Numbered from the stretch's first letter, positions 54,799 through 63,671 are shown. The stretch is 64,000 nucleotides of DNA from Streptomyces durmitorensis (GCF_023498005.1 NZ_CP097289.1:6200001-6264000); one strand, 5' to 3'. Notes: a model not told the origin generated them from the sequence alone. Numbers and translations: made by a program.

Positions 54799-55032
54799 AT
54801 GGGTGCACACAGGCGGAAGTGCGACTGGTGCGGCAGTGGTACGCCGATCGTCCGCGACATGGAACCGGTCAACCCGGACTATCAGTACTGGTGCGAGGAG
54901 TGCGCGCGGGCGCTGATCATAAAGGGCGACCCCATCGAGACGTACCGCGAGCTCGAAGGGGAGCCGATCTATGGCCGGCTGCTCGACGAACACTGCACGC
55001 TCAAGCGCTTCTATTCCTTCGCCACGGCCTGA
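54799..55032 (+). CDS. Zinc-ribbon miniprotein 2
   Basis: 77 residues from ATG 54799 (GGAG 8 nt upstream), 3 nt after miniprotein 1. CDWCGSGTP and YWCEECARALI give two CxxC pairs spaced about 22 residues apart, a likely structural zinc site. The C-terminal part ends GRLLDEHCTLKRFYSFATA. The 3' end overlaps the convergent mannosyltransferase gene by 22 nt. Function unknown. Confidence 0.75.
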   Translation: MGAHRRKCDWCGSGTPIVRDMEPVNPDYQYWCEECARALIIKGDPIETYRELEGEPIYGRLLDEHCTLKRFYSFATA

Positions 55033-56267
55033 TCCACCAGCGGGTCCGACGTCCGATTTTGTCCGGCTCCTTGCAGCAGGAACGCGAAAGCGGTCCCTAC
55101 GTAGAGGGCGGACAACGTCATCTCGCCATAATTCTGGCCGAGTTCAAGCCGTCCCACGCCGTGCGGAACCCACCACAGGGCGTACGAACAGAAGACGAGG
55201 ACCACTGCGCCGGTAGCCGCCCACCGGGCCCGGCCGCCCCGGCGCGGCGCGTCCGTCCACACGAGCAGCGCCATCGGCACGCACCACACCCAGTGGTGCG
55301 ACCACGACACCGGGCTGACCAGGAGCGCCGTCGCCGCGCAGGACACCGCCGCGCGGGCCCGCTCCCCGCGCAGCGCGGCGCGCACCGCGACCGCGAGACC
55401 GAGCGCGCCGACCGCCGCCGCGGCCAGTGCCCACCAGATGCCGGGCTCCTCGGTGTGCAGGAGCCGCGCGAGGACCCCGCGCAGCGACTGGTTCGCGGTG
55501 TCCTCGGCGAGCCCGACCCGGCCCGCCTCGAAGACCATGCGGGTCCAGAAGCGCCGGGAGTCGTAGGGCAGCACGGCGGCCGCGAGCAGTGTCGCGCCGG
55601 CGAACGAGACGGCCGCCACGCACGCGTGCCGCGTCGGCGCGCGCCAGGGCCCGCGCCGTACGGCCTCGGCGGCGCCGGTGAGCAGCAGGAACACCGCGAA
55701 GAGCGCGGGCGTGAGCTTGATCGCCGCCGCGACGCCGATGCCCAGGCCCGCCCAGCGGTGGCCGGGCCGCCGTGACAGGTCCCACAGGACCAGGACGGCG
55801 AGCAGCAGATTGATCTGGCCGTACCGAAGCGTCGTCCACACCGGCTCGGCCCAGACCGCGAGGGCCGAGACCCACAGGGCGGTCTCCACGCGCGCGTGGC
55901 CGACGCCCCGGGCGGTCGGTACGGGCCCGACGAGGCGGAGGGCGAGGTGCGTGAAGGCCACCAGGAGGAGCAGGTTCCCCAGCGTCGCCAGCGTGCGCAT
56001 GTCCGCCGTGTCCAGGAGCGTCAGCGGCGTGAACAGCAGGGCGGCGAACGGCGGGTAGGTGGTGGGCAGATGGGCCTCGGTGGTGCGCAGCGCGTAGAGG
56101 TCGCCGCCCGCGCGCACGGTCTCGCCCTCGGCGCGGTAGACCATCAGGTCGATCATCGAGACGTCCGCGGCGCGCTGCGCGAGCCAGAAGGCCGTGAAGG
56201 AGAGCAGGCACGCCCCGGCGGCGAGGGGCACGCGGCGGCGGGCGCCGACAAGCGCGATCACGGTCAC
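55011..56267 (-). CDS. GT87-family membrane mannosyltransferase
   Basis: 418 residues from GTG 56267, which has TACTGT (-10 box, forward bases 56276-56281) 8 nt upstream, so the transcript appears leaderless; the frame continues upstream into the tRNA gene and cannot be coding there. Integral membrane enzyme with about 10 helices. Family features are the acidic loop after the first helix (SMIDLMVYRAEGETVRAGGD), YPPFAALLFTPL, RYGQINLLLAVLVLWDL and the SPVSWSHHWVWCVP block. GT87 enzymes transfer mannose from polyprenyl-phosphate-mannose in PIM/LAM-type or related glycan synthesis; the acceptor here is unknown. Confidence 0.88.
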   Translation of the reverse strand: MTVIALVGARRRVPLAAGACLLSFTAFWLAQRAADVSMIDLMVYRAEGETVRAGGDLYALRTTEAHLPTTYPPFAALLFTPLTLLDTADMRTLATLGNLLLLVAFTHLALRLVGPVPTARGVGHARVETALWVSALAVWAEPVWTTLRYGQINLLLAVLVLWDLSRRPGHRWAGLGIGVAAAIKLTPALFAVFLLLTGAAEAVRRGPWRAPTRHACVAAVSFAGATLLAAAVLPYDSRRFWTRMVFEAGRVGLAEDTANQSLRGVLARLLHTEEPGIWWALAAAAVGALGLAVAVRAALRGERARAAVSCAATALLVSPVSWSHHWVWCVPMALLVWTDAPRRGGRARWAATGAVVLVFCSYALWWVPHGVGRLELGQNYGEMTLSALYVGTAFAFLLQGAGQNRTSDPLVDQAVAKE

Positions 56268-56378
56268 GAAGGCTGACAGTACCGGCCGTATCCGTACAGA
56301 CCGGAAACGATTTGGTGGAGCACGGGGAGGAGCGTGTAATGTTGGCGGAGCCGCCGGCGGAACCGGGCGGACAGGCAA

Positions 56379-56451
56379 GGGGCTATAGCTCAGTTGGTAG
56401 AGCGCCTGCATGGCATGCAGGAGGTCAGGAGTTCAATTCTCCTTAGCTCCA
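56379..56451 (+). tRNA. tRNA-Ala (anticodon GGC), copy 2
   Basis: Identical across all 73 nt to the copy at 51906-51978, including the two bases after the discriminator. The upstream flank differs. Confidence 0.95.
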
Positions 56452-56462
56452 CAGAAGATGAG

Positions 56463-56491
56463 AGCGGGCCACTCGGATCGGGTGGCCCGCT
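56463..56491 (+). terminator. Terminator of tRNA-Ala copy 2
   Basis: AGCGGGCCAC at 56463-56472 and GTGGCCCGCT at 56482-56491 with a 9-nt loop, followed by TTCG. It also faces the convergent redox operon. Confidence 0.75.
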
Positions 56492-56523
56492 TTCGTGTGT
56501 CTCCTAGTCGGTCGGTCGGCGGG

Positions 56524-58119
56524 TCATGACCGTCCGCTGCCGAGCGCCCTGCGGCCCCGGCCGCGGCCCGGCGGGAGCGCGAGCGGCAGCGCCGTGCGCG
56601 GTGAGGGTGCGGACGGGTCCTCCTCGATGCGCAGCGCGAGCGCGGGGCAGCGGCGTACGGCACGTGTGGCGCGCGCTTCGGAGTACCGCGGTACGGACGC
56701 CTCCGCGACGCCGGGGAAGCCGTCGGGGCCCAGCTGGATCAGCTCGGGGATGATGTCCGCGCACAGCCCGTGGCCCTGGCAGAGCGTCCAGTCGACGGCA
56801 AGCCTGCGGCCACTGGGGGCCTCGGCCTGCGAGACCTCCTGCTGGAGCGGCAGGACGCCCTCCACGGGGCGGCCGCAGCCGCCGCCCAGGACGTGCGCGG
56901 CGAGGTCGTCCGTGAACGCCGTGATCGTGGACTCGATGAAGGCCGCCGTGCCGTCGGGGTGCTTGCAGGCGCCGCGCCGCTTCACGGCCCGTGTCACCTC
57001 GCGCAGCGCCTCCAGGGCTGTGGGGCCACCGCCGTCCAGGACGTCGGCGAGACCGCGGGCCGCCGCCGGAAGGCCCAGATAGCAGGGGCCGCACTGTCCC
57101 GCGCTCTCGGAGGCCAGCCAGTTCGCCACGTGCAGCGCCTCCCCCAGCGGGCAGGTGCCGGGGCCGATCGGCAGGATCGCGCCCGCGCCGAGCGCGCCGC
57201 CGCAGGCCTCCAGGGAGGCGCGTGAGACGACCGCGTCATGAGCGGTGATCGCGTCGAGCCACTTGCCGTGATAGCCGCCTGTCAGGACGCCCTGGGGGAG
57301 CGGCGGCGCACCGGCCAGCTGCAGGACGTACCGCAGGGGCACTCCGGTGGGGACCTCGACCACCATGGGCCGGGCGACGGCTCCGGAGACGGTGAGCAGC
57401 ACCGTGCCGGGCTCCTCCCGCAGGCCGGTGCGGCAGTAGCGGTCGGCGCCGATCCGGGCGGCGACCGCGAGCTGGGCGAAGGTCTCCGCGTTGGACAGCA
57501 GCGTGGGCGCTCCGCCCACTCCGGAGTCGGACGTGCGCACCTTGCGGCCCGGCGGCATCGGAGGGCCGCCGTCCGCCGAGCGCACCAGGGCCGATGACTC
57601 GCCGGTCACCATGCGCACCGGATTGCGCTGCACGCGCGCGCGGATGCTCGATCCGCGCCGGTTGGTCAGGCCGCGCTCGGCGAGCGCCGCGAGCATCGAG
57701 GACTCGGTGGAGTCCCGGGTCACGCCCACGACGAGGGTGCGGGCCCCCAGGGCCTCGGCGGCAAGGAGAGCGCCGTCGAGAATGAGGTGCGGTGCGCGGT
57801 TGATCAGGACGGTGTCCTTGCGGCAGGCGGGTTCGTCCTCGCTGCCGTTGACGACGACCACGGGGCGCACACCCCGGCGTATCGCCGCGTCGGCGACCGC
57901 GCGCAGCTTCTTGGCGAAGGGGAAGCCCGCGCCGCCCCTGCCGCGCAGCGAGATGGCCTCGGAGAGGCCGGCGAGGGACTCGCCCGCGATGGGTTCGAGC
58001 GGGCCGTGCACCTTCAGGTGCATCGCCAGGTCCAGGCGCTCGACCAGGTCGAAGCCCGAGGTCAGGAGCGGAAGCCCGACGACGCGGACTTCGGGGACGT
58101 CGGGCAGCGACGCGTTCAC
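56524..58119 (-). CDS. NuoF-like flavo/iron-sulfur protein fused to a [3Fe-4S]-type ferredoxin
   Basis: 531 residues from GTG 58119 (GGAGG 7 nt upstream). Residues about 20-410 resemble the NADH-binding subunit NuoF: GRGGAGFP at 60-67 (NADH/FMN) and NGSEDEP at 91-97. The N3-cluster motif is ESAGQCGPC at 338-346 with Cys385 in RGACKHPDG. One of the four expected cysteines is Ala340, so the cluster is incomplete or non-standard. Residues 440-500 are an actinobacterial small ferredoxin (Cys447, Cys453, Cys491 with CP), giving a [3Fe-4S] pattern. It overlaps the membrane partner gene by 4 nt (GTGA). It probably passes electrons from NAD(P)H to the di-heme membrane protein. Confidence 0.9.
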   Translation of the reverse strand: MNASLPDVPEVRVVGLPLLTSGFDLVERLDLAMHLKVHGPLEPIAGESLAGLSEAISLRGRGGAGFPFAKKLRAVADAAIRRGVRPVVVVNGSEDEPACRKDTVLINRAPHLILDGALLAAEALGARTLVVGVTRDSTESSMLAALAERGLTNRRGSSIRARVQRNPVRMVTGESSALVRSADGGPPMPPGRKVRTSDSGVGGAPTLLSNAETFAQLAVAARIGADRYCRTGLREEPGTVLLTVSGAVARPMVVEVPTGVPLRYVLQLAGAPPLPQGVLTGGYHGKWLDAITAHDAVVSRASLEACGGALGAGAILPIGPGTCPLGEALHVANWLASESAGQCGPCYLGLPAAARGLADVLDGGGPTALEALREVTRAVKRRGACKHPDGTAAFIESTITAFTDDLAAHVLGGGCGRPVEGVLPLQQEVSQAEAPSGRRLAVDWTLCQGHGLCADIIPELIQLGPDGFPGVAEASVPRYSEARATRAVRRCPALALRIEEDPSAPSPRTALPLALPPGRGRGRRALGSGRS

Positions 58120-59342
58120 TTGTTGCCTCCGGTGGCGGCGTTCCAGGGCTCGCCCGAGCTCGGCGCCTGGAAGGTGTTGGGCAGCGGTTCGGTGGCGGGG
58201 CCGCTGTCGTACGGGGCTTGGTACGGCGCCTCGTACGGAGGGTCGTGGGCCGCGTCGTACGGGGGGTCGTACGGCGGCGGGTCGTACGCGGTGTCGTGGG
58301 AGCGGTAGGAGGTGTCCTCGAAGCCGTACGCCGTGGAGTGGGTGTCGTACGGCGGGTCGTACGGGATGTGCGGGGCCTCGGCCGGGGGAGGCGGGGACGG
58401 GGCCGGCCAGCGGGGCGGCGGGGGGTCGGTGCTCGGCACGACCTCCGTGGGCTGGTTGGTGGAGGCGAGGACGCGGTAGGCCGCGGCGATGCCCACCACC
58501 GGGGGCGGGTCGGAGGCGGCTTCGGGGGCGCGGCCAGGAGCGGCGGCCGTGCCGGGGAGCGGGGACTCGGCGGTGTCCCGGCGGACGGGCTCCCGGTTGC
58601 GGGCCCTGCCCTCCGGTTCGAGCAGGGCCAGGATCCGGGCGGCCGCCTTCCGCTTGATCGGGAGCGGGGCCGCGCGCAACGCGACCGCACCCGCGACGGC
58701 GACCAGGCAGAGGCAGTACAGGGCGATCACCCATGGCTTGGGCTCGCGTCCCGCGTACAGGCCGTGGATCAGGGCCGAACACCAGGCGGGGTAGGCGAGC
58801 ATGTGCAGCGCGCGCCAGCGCGACGCGACCTGGACCGGGGACGCGAAGGCGCTGCGCAGGGCCCCGGTGACGCCTGTGACCACCATGAGGAGCCCGGCGA
58901 GCGAGCCGAGGCCGATGAGCCCGTCGCTGCCGGAGAAGCCGAGCCCGAAGGGGATCAGGGCCCCGACCGGCGACACGTGGTCGAGCGCGAGTTTGACGCT
59001 GACGTGCAGCAGAAGGAAGCCGATGGACGCGACGGCTGTGGCCCGGTGCACGGCCTGGGCGAGCAGTCGCTGGCGGGAGTGCAGGAAGAGCCGGTCCGAA
59101 GCGACCAGGCCCCAGACGACGGCGGCGGTCAGGGAGACCAGGGACAGGACGCCGGTGGTGAAGTCGAGGGCGGCGCGGAACGCGTCGCTCCCGAGGACGA
59201 CGAGCAGGGGTATCAGCAGCAGCGCGGCGGTTGTCAGGACTCCGCGCGTGGTTCTGCTCGGTTCGGGGAAGGCTGCGAACGAACGGCTCTGGCGGTTGGC
59301 GCGGTTGGTGCGGCTCTTGCGATGCGGATTCAGAGGGTTCAT
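58116..59342 (-). CDS. Ferric-reductase-like di-heme membrane protein
   Basis: 408 residues from ATG 59342 (GGAG 9 nt upstream); an earlier in-frame ATG at 59390 lies 16 codons up. Six hydrophobic segments at about 35-220. Four histidines are placed as heme pairs: His99 and His113, and His180 and His193, the ferric-reductase/cytochrome b spacing. The C-terminal 170 residues are cytoplasmic, Pro-rich and then built of YDPPYD/YEAPYQ-type repeats. First gene of a two-gene operon with the NuoF-ferredoxin protein, divergent from leuS. Likely a transmembrane electron-transfer module; the final acceptor is unknown. Confidence 0.88.
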   Translation of the reverse strand: MNPLNPHRKSRTNRANRQSRSFAAFPEPSRTTRGVLTTAALLLIPLLVVLGSDAFRAALDFTTGVLSLVSLTAAVVWGLVASDRLFLHSRQRLLAQAVHRATAVASIGFLLLHVSVKLALDHVSPVGALIPFGLGFSGSDGLIGLGSLAGLLMVVTGVTGALRSAFASPVQVASRWRALHMLAYPAWCSALIHGLYAGREPKPWVIALYCLCLVAVAGAVALRAAPLPIKRKAAARILALLEPEGRARNREPVRRDTAESPLPGTAAAPGRAPEAASDPPPVVGIAAAYRVLASTNQPTEVVPSTDPPPPRWPAPSPPPPAEAPHIPYDPPYDTHSTAYGFEDTSYRSHDTAYDPPPYDPPYDAAHDPPYEAPYQAPYDSGPATEPLPNTFQAPSSGEPWNAATGGNK

Positions 59343-59578
59343 GGGGGCGACTCCGAAATGGCTCGATCGCCGCATGCTAAGTGGCCGCATACCAGTGAGT
59401 ACGAGGTTTGAGTTATTGCGTTGTTATCTAAACGCGATGCGATCTTGGTGTTGCCCCGATAGCGGTCGGTACGCGGAGTAACCCTTGGCCAAAGGTCGGG
59501 TTCCGAGCCTCCGGCGGAGCGCGGAGCGGCACGGGGCGGCGCGGTGGAACCTCGTCGCGAGCCGCATGAGCGCTGCGG
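59343..59578. other. Divergent region before the leuS leader
   Basis: 236 nt between the redox operon and the leuS leader promoter. It contains an AT-rich stretch around 59405-59435 (GAGTTATTGCGTTGTTATCT) that probably holds the promoter of the minus-strand operon. No gene is seen. Confidence 0.4.
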
Positions 59579-59584
59579 TACCCT
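59579..59584 (+). promoter_or_regulatory. -10 box of the leuS leader transcript
   Basis: TACCCT, then 6 nt, then the ATG of the leader peptide at 59591, so the leader peptide itself should be translated from a leaderless transcript. Confidence 0.65.
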
Positions 59585-59590
59585 GACGCC

Positions 59591-59629
59591 ATGCGTGCCG
59601 TACGCCTTCTGCTTAGCGGGCCGCGCTGA
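59591..59629 (+). CDS. Leucine leader peptide of the leuS attenuator
   Basis: 12-residue peptide [15 protein letters not shown] 59591, stop TGA 59627-59629. Three successive leucine codons CTT-CTG-CTT are at 59606-59614; CTT is rare in this genome and read by the same tRNA-Leu(GAG) that reads CTC. It ends 45 nt before a hairpin with a U-tract. This is the classical layout of a transcription attenuator that senses charged tRNA-Leu. As I recall, leucine attenuators before leuS have been proposed in actinobacteria. Confidence 0.75.
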   Translation: MRAVRLLLSGPR

Positions 59630-59635
59630 TCAGTC

Positions 59636-59660
59636 CCGACCGCCGGAAAATCGCGGTCGG
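59636..59660 (+). promoter_or_regulatory. Mid-leader hairpin of the leuS attenuator
   Basis: CCGACCGC at 59636-59643 pairs with GCGGTCGG at 59653-59660, loop CGGAAAATC. It lies between the leader stop codon and the terminator and could be the pause or anti-antiterminator stem. Confidence 0.5.
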
Positions 59661-59673
59661 CATCGGCGCGGCG

Positions 59674-59698
59674 TCCCCTCCTGTGTGAGGGGATTTTT
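59674..59698 (+). terminator. Attenuator terminator upstream of leuS
   Basis: TCCCCTC at 59674-59680 pairs with GAGGGGA at 59687-59693, loop CTGTGT, followed by TTTTT at 59694-59698 and CATTT. A U-rich intrinsic terminator in a non-end position, 58 nt before the leuS ATG. Confidence 0.8.
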
Positions 59699-59756
59699 CA
59701 TTTGGCCGGGACGGTCATTTCCGCAGGCAGAGACGATCGATGGAGCTTTGAGGATC

Positions 59757-62657
59757 ATGAGCGAGACGAATTCTGCTGCCGCCTCCGAGGTGGCCGCACC
59801 GCACCGCTACACGGCCGCCCTGGCCGCCGACATCGAGGCACGCTGGCAGGACTTCTGGGACGCGAACGGCACGTACGAGGCGCCGAACCCGAGCGGTGAC
59901 CTGGCCGCGGACGGGGAGGCGCAGGCCGCGCTGGTCGCCAAGCCCAAGCAGTTCATCATGGACATGTTCCCGTACCCCTCCGGCGCGGGCCTGCACGTCG
60001 GCCACCCCCTGGGGTACATCGCCACGGACGTCTACGCGCGCTTCCAGCGCATGACGGGCCACAACGTCCTGCACACCCTGGGCTTCGACGCCTTCGGCCT
60101 GCCCGCCGAGCAGTACGCCGTACAGACGGGCACGCACCCCCGGGTCTCCACCGAGGCCAACATCGAGAACATGAAGTCGCAGCTGCGCGGTCTGGGCCTG
60201 GGCCACGACAAGCGCCGCTCCTTCGCGACGATCGACCCGGACTACTACAAGTGGACCCAGTGGATCTTCGTCCAGATCTTCAACTCCTGGTACGACGAGG
60301 ACGCGCAGAAGGCGCGTCCGATCGCCGCCCTGGTCGCCCAGTTCGAGAGCGGTGAGCGTGCCGTACCGAACTCCACGCGCGCGTGGCACCAGCTGACCAC
60401 CCAGGAGCGCGCCGACCTGCTGAGCGAGTACCGCCTGGCGTACGCCTCCGACGCCCCCGTCAACTGGTGTCCCGGCCTGGGCACCGTCCTGGCGAACGAG
60501 GAGGTCACGGCCGACGGCCGCTCCGAGCGCGGCAACTTCCCCGTCTTCAAGGCCAAGCTGCGCCAGTGGAACATGCGCATCACGGCGTACGCGGACCGCC
60601 TGCTGGACGACCTGGACGGCCTGGACTGGCCCGAGGCCATCAAGCTGCAGCAGCGCAACTGGATCGGCCGCTCCGAAGGCGCCCGCGTCGACTTCCCGGT
60701 CGGCTCCGGCGACGAGGCCATCACCGTCTTCACCACCCGTCAGGACACCCTGTTCGGCGCGACCTACATGGTCCTGGCGCCCGAGCACGAGCTGGTCGAC
60801 AAGATGACCCCGGCCGCCTGGCCCGAGGGCACCCACGACGTGTGGACCGGCGGGCACGCGACGCCGGCCGAGGCCGTCGCCAAGTACCGCGCGTTCGCCG
60901 CCTCCAAGTCCGACGTGGAGCGCCAGGCCGACGCCAAGGAGAAGACCGGTGTCTTCACCGGTGTCTACGCCACCAACCCGGTCAGCGGCGAGCAGGTCCC
61001 GGTCTTCATCGCCGACTACGTACTGATGGGCTACGGCACCGGCGCGATCATGGCCGTCCCGGCGCACGACAGCCGTGACTTCGCCTTCGCGCGCGCCTTC
61101 GAGCTGCCCATGCGGTGCGTGGTCGAGCCCTCCGACGACCGCGGGACCGACGCCTCCACGTGGGACGACGCGTTCGGTTCGTACGACGCGAAGCTGGTCA
61201 ACTCCTCCGGAGAGGGCATCTCCCTGGACGGCCTGGGCGTCGTCGACGCCAAGGCGCGCATCACGGAGTGGATGGCCCGCAAGGGCATCGGCGAGGGCAC
61301 CGTCAACTTCCGCCTGCGCGACTGGCTGTTCAGCCGCCAGCGCTACTGGGGCGAGCCCTTCCCGATCGTCTACGACGAGGACGGCATCGCCCACTCGCTG
61401 CCCGAGTCGATGCTGCCCCTGGAGCTGCCGGAGGTCGACGACTACTCCCCGCGCACCTTCGACCCGGACGACGCGGACACCTCTCCGGAGACGCCGCTGT
61501 CCCGCAACGAGGACTGGGTCAACGTCACCCTGGACCTGGGCGACGGACCCAAGAAGTACCGCCGCGAGACCAACACCATGCCCAACTGGGCCGGTTCCTG
61601 CTGGTACGAGCTGCGCTACCTGGACCCGCACAACGACCAGAAGCTGGTCGACCCGGCCGTCGAGCAGTACTGGATGGGTCCGCGCGAGGGTCAGCCGACG
61701 GGCGGCGTCGACCTGTACGTGGGCGGCGCCGAGCACGCGGTGCTGCACCTGCTGTACGCCCGCTTCTGGTCGAAGATGCTGTTCGACCTGGGGCACATCT
61801 CGTCCGCCGAGCCGTTCCACAAGCTGTTCAACCAGGGCATGATCCAGGCCTACGTGTACCGCGACAGCCGTGGCTTCCCGGTGCAGGCCACCGAGGTCGA
61901 GGAGCGCGACGGCCAGTACTTCTTCGAGGGCGAGCCGGTCAAGCGCGAGCTGGGCAAGATGGGCAAGTCCCTGAAGAACGCGGTCACTCCGGACGAGATC
62001 TGCGAGGAGTACGGCGCGGACACCCTGCGCCTGTACGAGATGGCGATGGGCCCGCTGGACGTCTCGCGCCCGTGGGACACGCGCGCGGTCGTCGGCCAGT
62101 ACCGCCTGCTGCAGCGCATGTGGCGTCTGATCGTCGACGAGTCGACGGGTGAGGTCACGGTCGCTGACGTCGCGGAGTCCGACATTGCCGAGGGCACGCT
62201 GCGCGCCCTGCACAAGGCGATCGACGGCGTGCGCCAGGACCTGGACGGCATGCGGTTCAACACCGCCATCGCCAAGATCACCGAGCTGAACAACTACCTG
62301 ACCAAGGAGGGCGGCACACTGCCGCGCTCGGTCGCCGAGCGCCTGGTGCTGCTGATCGCTCCGCTGGCCCCGCACGTCGGCGAGGAGCTGTGGCGCAAGC
62401 TGGGCCACGGCGACTCGGTCGTCCACCAGGACTTCCCCGTGGCCGACCCGGCGTACGTGGTGGACGAGACCGTGACCTGCGTCGTGCAGATCAAGGGCAA
62501 GGTCAGGGCGCGCCTGGAGGTCTCCCCGTCGATCTCGGACGAGGAGCTGGAGAAGGTGGCCCTGGGTGACGAGAGGGTGCTGGCCGCGCTGGACGGTGCC
62601 GGGATCCGCAAGGTCATCGTGCGGGCGCCGAAGCTGGTGAACATCGTCCCGGCCTGA
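59757..62657 (+). CDS. leuS: Leucyl-tRNA synthetase
   Basis: 966 residues from ATG 59757 (GAGG just upstream); the frame runs 71 codons further up through the leader and is not coding there. Class I synthetase that charges tRNA-Leu. The HIGH-type motif is HVGH at 80-83 ([13 protein letters not shown]), the KMSKS loop appears as KMGKS at 734-738, and the CP1 editing domain lies between ([21 protein letters not shown]). C-terminal [13 protein letters not shown] is typical. Reading the frame codon by codon, all 77 leucines are encoded by CTG, with no CTC, CTT, CTA, TTG or TTA; other genes here mix CTC and CTG. It is controlled by the upstream attenuator. Confidence 0.98.
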   Translation: MSETNSAAASEVAAPHRYTAALAADIEARWQDFWDANGTYEAPNPSGDLAADGEAQAALVAKPKQFIMDMFPYPSGAGLHVGHPLGYIATDVYARFQRMTGHNVLHTLGFDAFGLPAEQYAVQTGTHPRVSTEANIENMKSQLRGLGLGHDKRRSFATIDPDYYKWTQWIFVQIFNSWYDEDAQKARPIAALVAQFESGERAVPNSTRAWHQLTTQERADLLSEYRLAYASDAPVNWCPGLGTVLANEEVTADGRSERGNFPVFKAKLRQWNMRITAYADRLLDDLDGLDWPEAIKLQQRNWIGRSEGARVDFPVGSGDEAITVFTTRQDTLFGATYMVLAPEHELVDKMTPAAWPEGTHDVWTGGHATPAEAVAKYRAFAASKSDVERQADAKEKTGVFTGVYATNPVSGEQVPVFIADYVLMGYGTGAIMAVPAHDSRDFAFARAFELPMRCVVEPSDDRGTDASTWDDAFGSYDAKLVNSSGEGISLDGLGVVDAKARITEWMARKGIGEGTVNFRLRDWLFSRQRYWGEPFPIVYDEDGIAHSLPESMLPLELPEVDDYSPRTFDPDDADTSPETPLSRNEDWVNVTLDLGDGPKKYRRETNTMPNWAGSCWYELRYLDPHNDQKLVDPAVEQYWMGPREGQPTGGVDLYVGGAEHAVLHLLYARFWSKMLFDLGHISSAEPFHKLFNQGMIQAYVYRDSRGFPVQATEVEERDGQYFFEGEPVKRELGKMGKSLKNAVTPDEICEEYGADTLRLYEMAMGPLDVSRPWDTRAVVGQYRLLQRMWRLIVDESTGEVTVADVAESDIAEGTLRALHKAIDGVRQDLDGMRFNTAIAKITELNNYLTKEGGTLPRSVAERLVLLIAPLAPHVGEELWRKLGHGDSVVHQDFPVADPAYVVDETVTCVVQIKGKVRARLEVSPSISDEELEKVALGDERVLAALDGAGIRKVIVRAPKLVNIVPA

Positions 62658-62700
62658 CCGCGAAAGAGTCGCGCGAGGGGGCATGAGGGTAGTCCCCTAC

Positions 62701-62742
62701 GGGCAGGTTGGGGGTTCCGCTGGAACCCTCCGCCTGCCCTTT
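62701..62742 (+). terminator. Terminator after leuS
   Basis: GGGCAGG (62701-62707) pairs with CCTGCCC (62733-62739), enclosing GGGTTCC/GGAACCC (62712-62718, 62722-62728), followed by TTT. Confidence 0.8.
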
Positions 62743-62798
62743 GCGTTTACCGTTGAAGAGTCGGTGCGGAACCCGCCGCAGGACCTGAGGGGAGCGTC

Positions 62799-63572
62799 AT
62801 GGAAGCCGTGGGCGTGATCGTGGCGCTGCTCGTGTTGCTGTTCGTGATCTTTGGTGCGTACATGACGGTGAAGGCGATCGGTGCCGCCAAGCGCGGCGTG
62901 GACCGCACGATCTCGCAGGCACGCCGGTCGGTCGAGGACACGACGCTGCGCGCGAGGAGCTTCGCGCAGGTGGGCACGGCCGCCGAACTGGCCCAGCTGC
63001 GCATCAGGTTGCGCACGTCGATGCGGGCCACCCAGGACGCCCTCCAGGCGGGCGTGGCCGAGGACGCCTCCCTGAAGGAGTCCCTGGGGCTCTTCGAGCG
63101 GCTCAGCGCACACGGCCACGAGCTGGACGACGAGCTGCGGCGCCTCGAGCGGGACCCGGACAAGGCGGCCCTCGCCCAGCGGCTCCCCGCGCTGCGGGAG
63201 CGGACGGAGCAGATCACCAAGTCGGCGGACTCGCTGCGGTGGTCCGCGCGCGACCGCGCCCACCGGTTCGCGGACGACGACCTGGACTCGCTGAGCACGC
63301 AGATCGACCTGGAGGCGGGCGCGCTGCGGCACTGGACGAAGGAGCCTGCGCCCACGCAGACACCCGCCGCGTGGCCCGAGCCCGAGCCGGCGGCGGACGC
63401 GGGCAAGGGTGCGGAACAGACGTGGACAGAGCCGTCCGAGCAGCCGGGGAGGCCGGAGCGGCCGAAGCCGTCCGCGTCGGCGGACGAGCCGGAGCGGCCC
63501 GCCATCACGCCGCCGACGCCGCGGCCCTCGTACCCCTGGGAGAAGCAGGCCAGGCCCGAGAGCACGACGTGA
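62799..63572 (+). CDS. Membrane-anchored coiled-coil protein
   Basis: 257 residues from ATG 62799 (GGGGAG upstream). A transmembrane helix is at 4-24 (VGVIVALLVLLFVIFGAYMTV), then a long charged helical region to about 165 (SQARRSVEDTTLRARSFAQVG, LKESLGLFERLSAHGHELDDEL) with heptad-like spacing, then a Pro/Glu/Ser-rich disordered tail ending RPSYPWEKQARPESTT. No named domain is recognised. It may be an organising or scaffold protein; function unknown. It sits between leuS and degV, which in many streptomycetes is a conserved arrangement as far as I recall. Confidence 0.85.
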   Translation: MEAVGVIVALLVLLFVIFGAYMTVKAIGAAKRGVDRTISQARRSVEDTTLRARSFAQVGTAAELAQLRIRLRTSMRATQDALQAGVAEDASLKESLGLFERLSAHGHELDDELRRLERDPDKAALAQRLPALRERTEQITKSADSLRWSARDRAHRFADDDLDSLSTQIDLEAGALRHWTKEPAPTQTPAAWPEPEPAADAGKGAEQTWTEPSEQPGRPERPKPSASADEPERPAITPPTPRPSYPWEKQARPESTT

Positions 63573-63658
63573 GCGGGCGGGTGACCTGGCACGGCCGGGA
63601 GCACGGCTGGCAGACTGACCCGCATGGGGTCGGGCTGCCGTCGTCGGGCCCAGGCAGG

Positions 63659-63664
63659 TAATCT
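63659..63664 (+). promoter_or_regulatory. -10 box of a leaderless degV-type promoter
   Basis: TAATCT, then 7 nt, then ATG 63672. No ribosome binding site is present. Confidence 0.6.
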
Positions 63665-63671
63665 CCACCGC

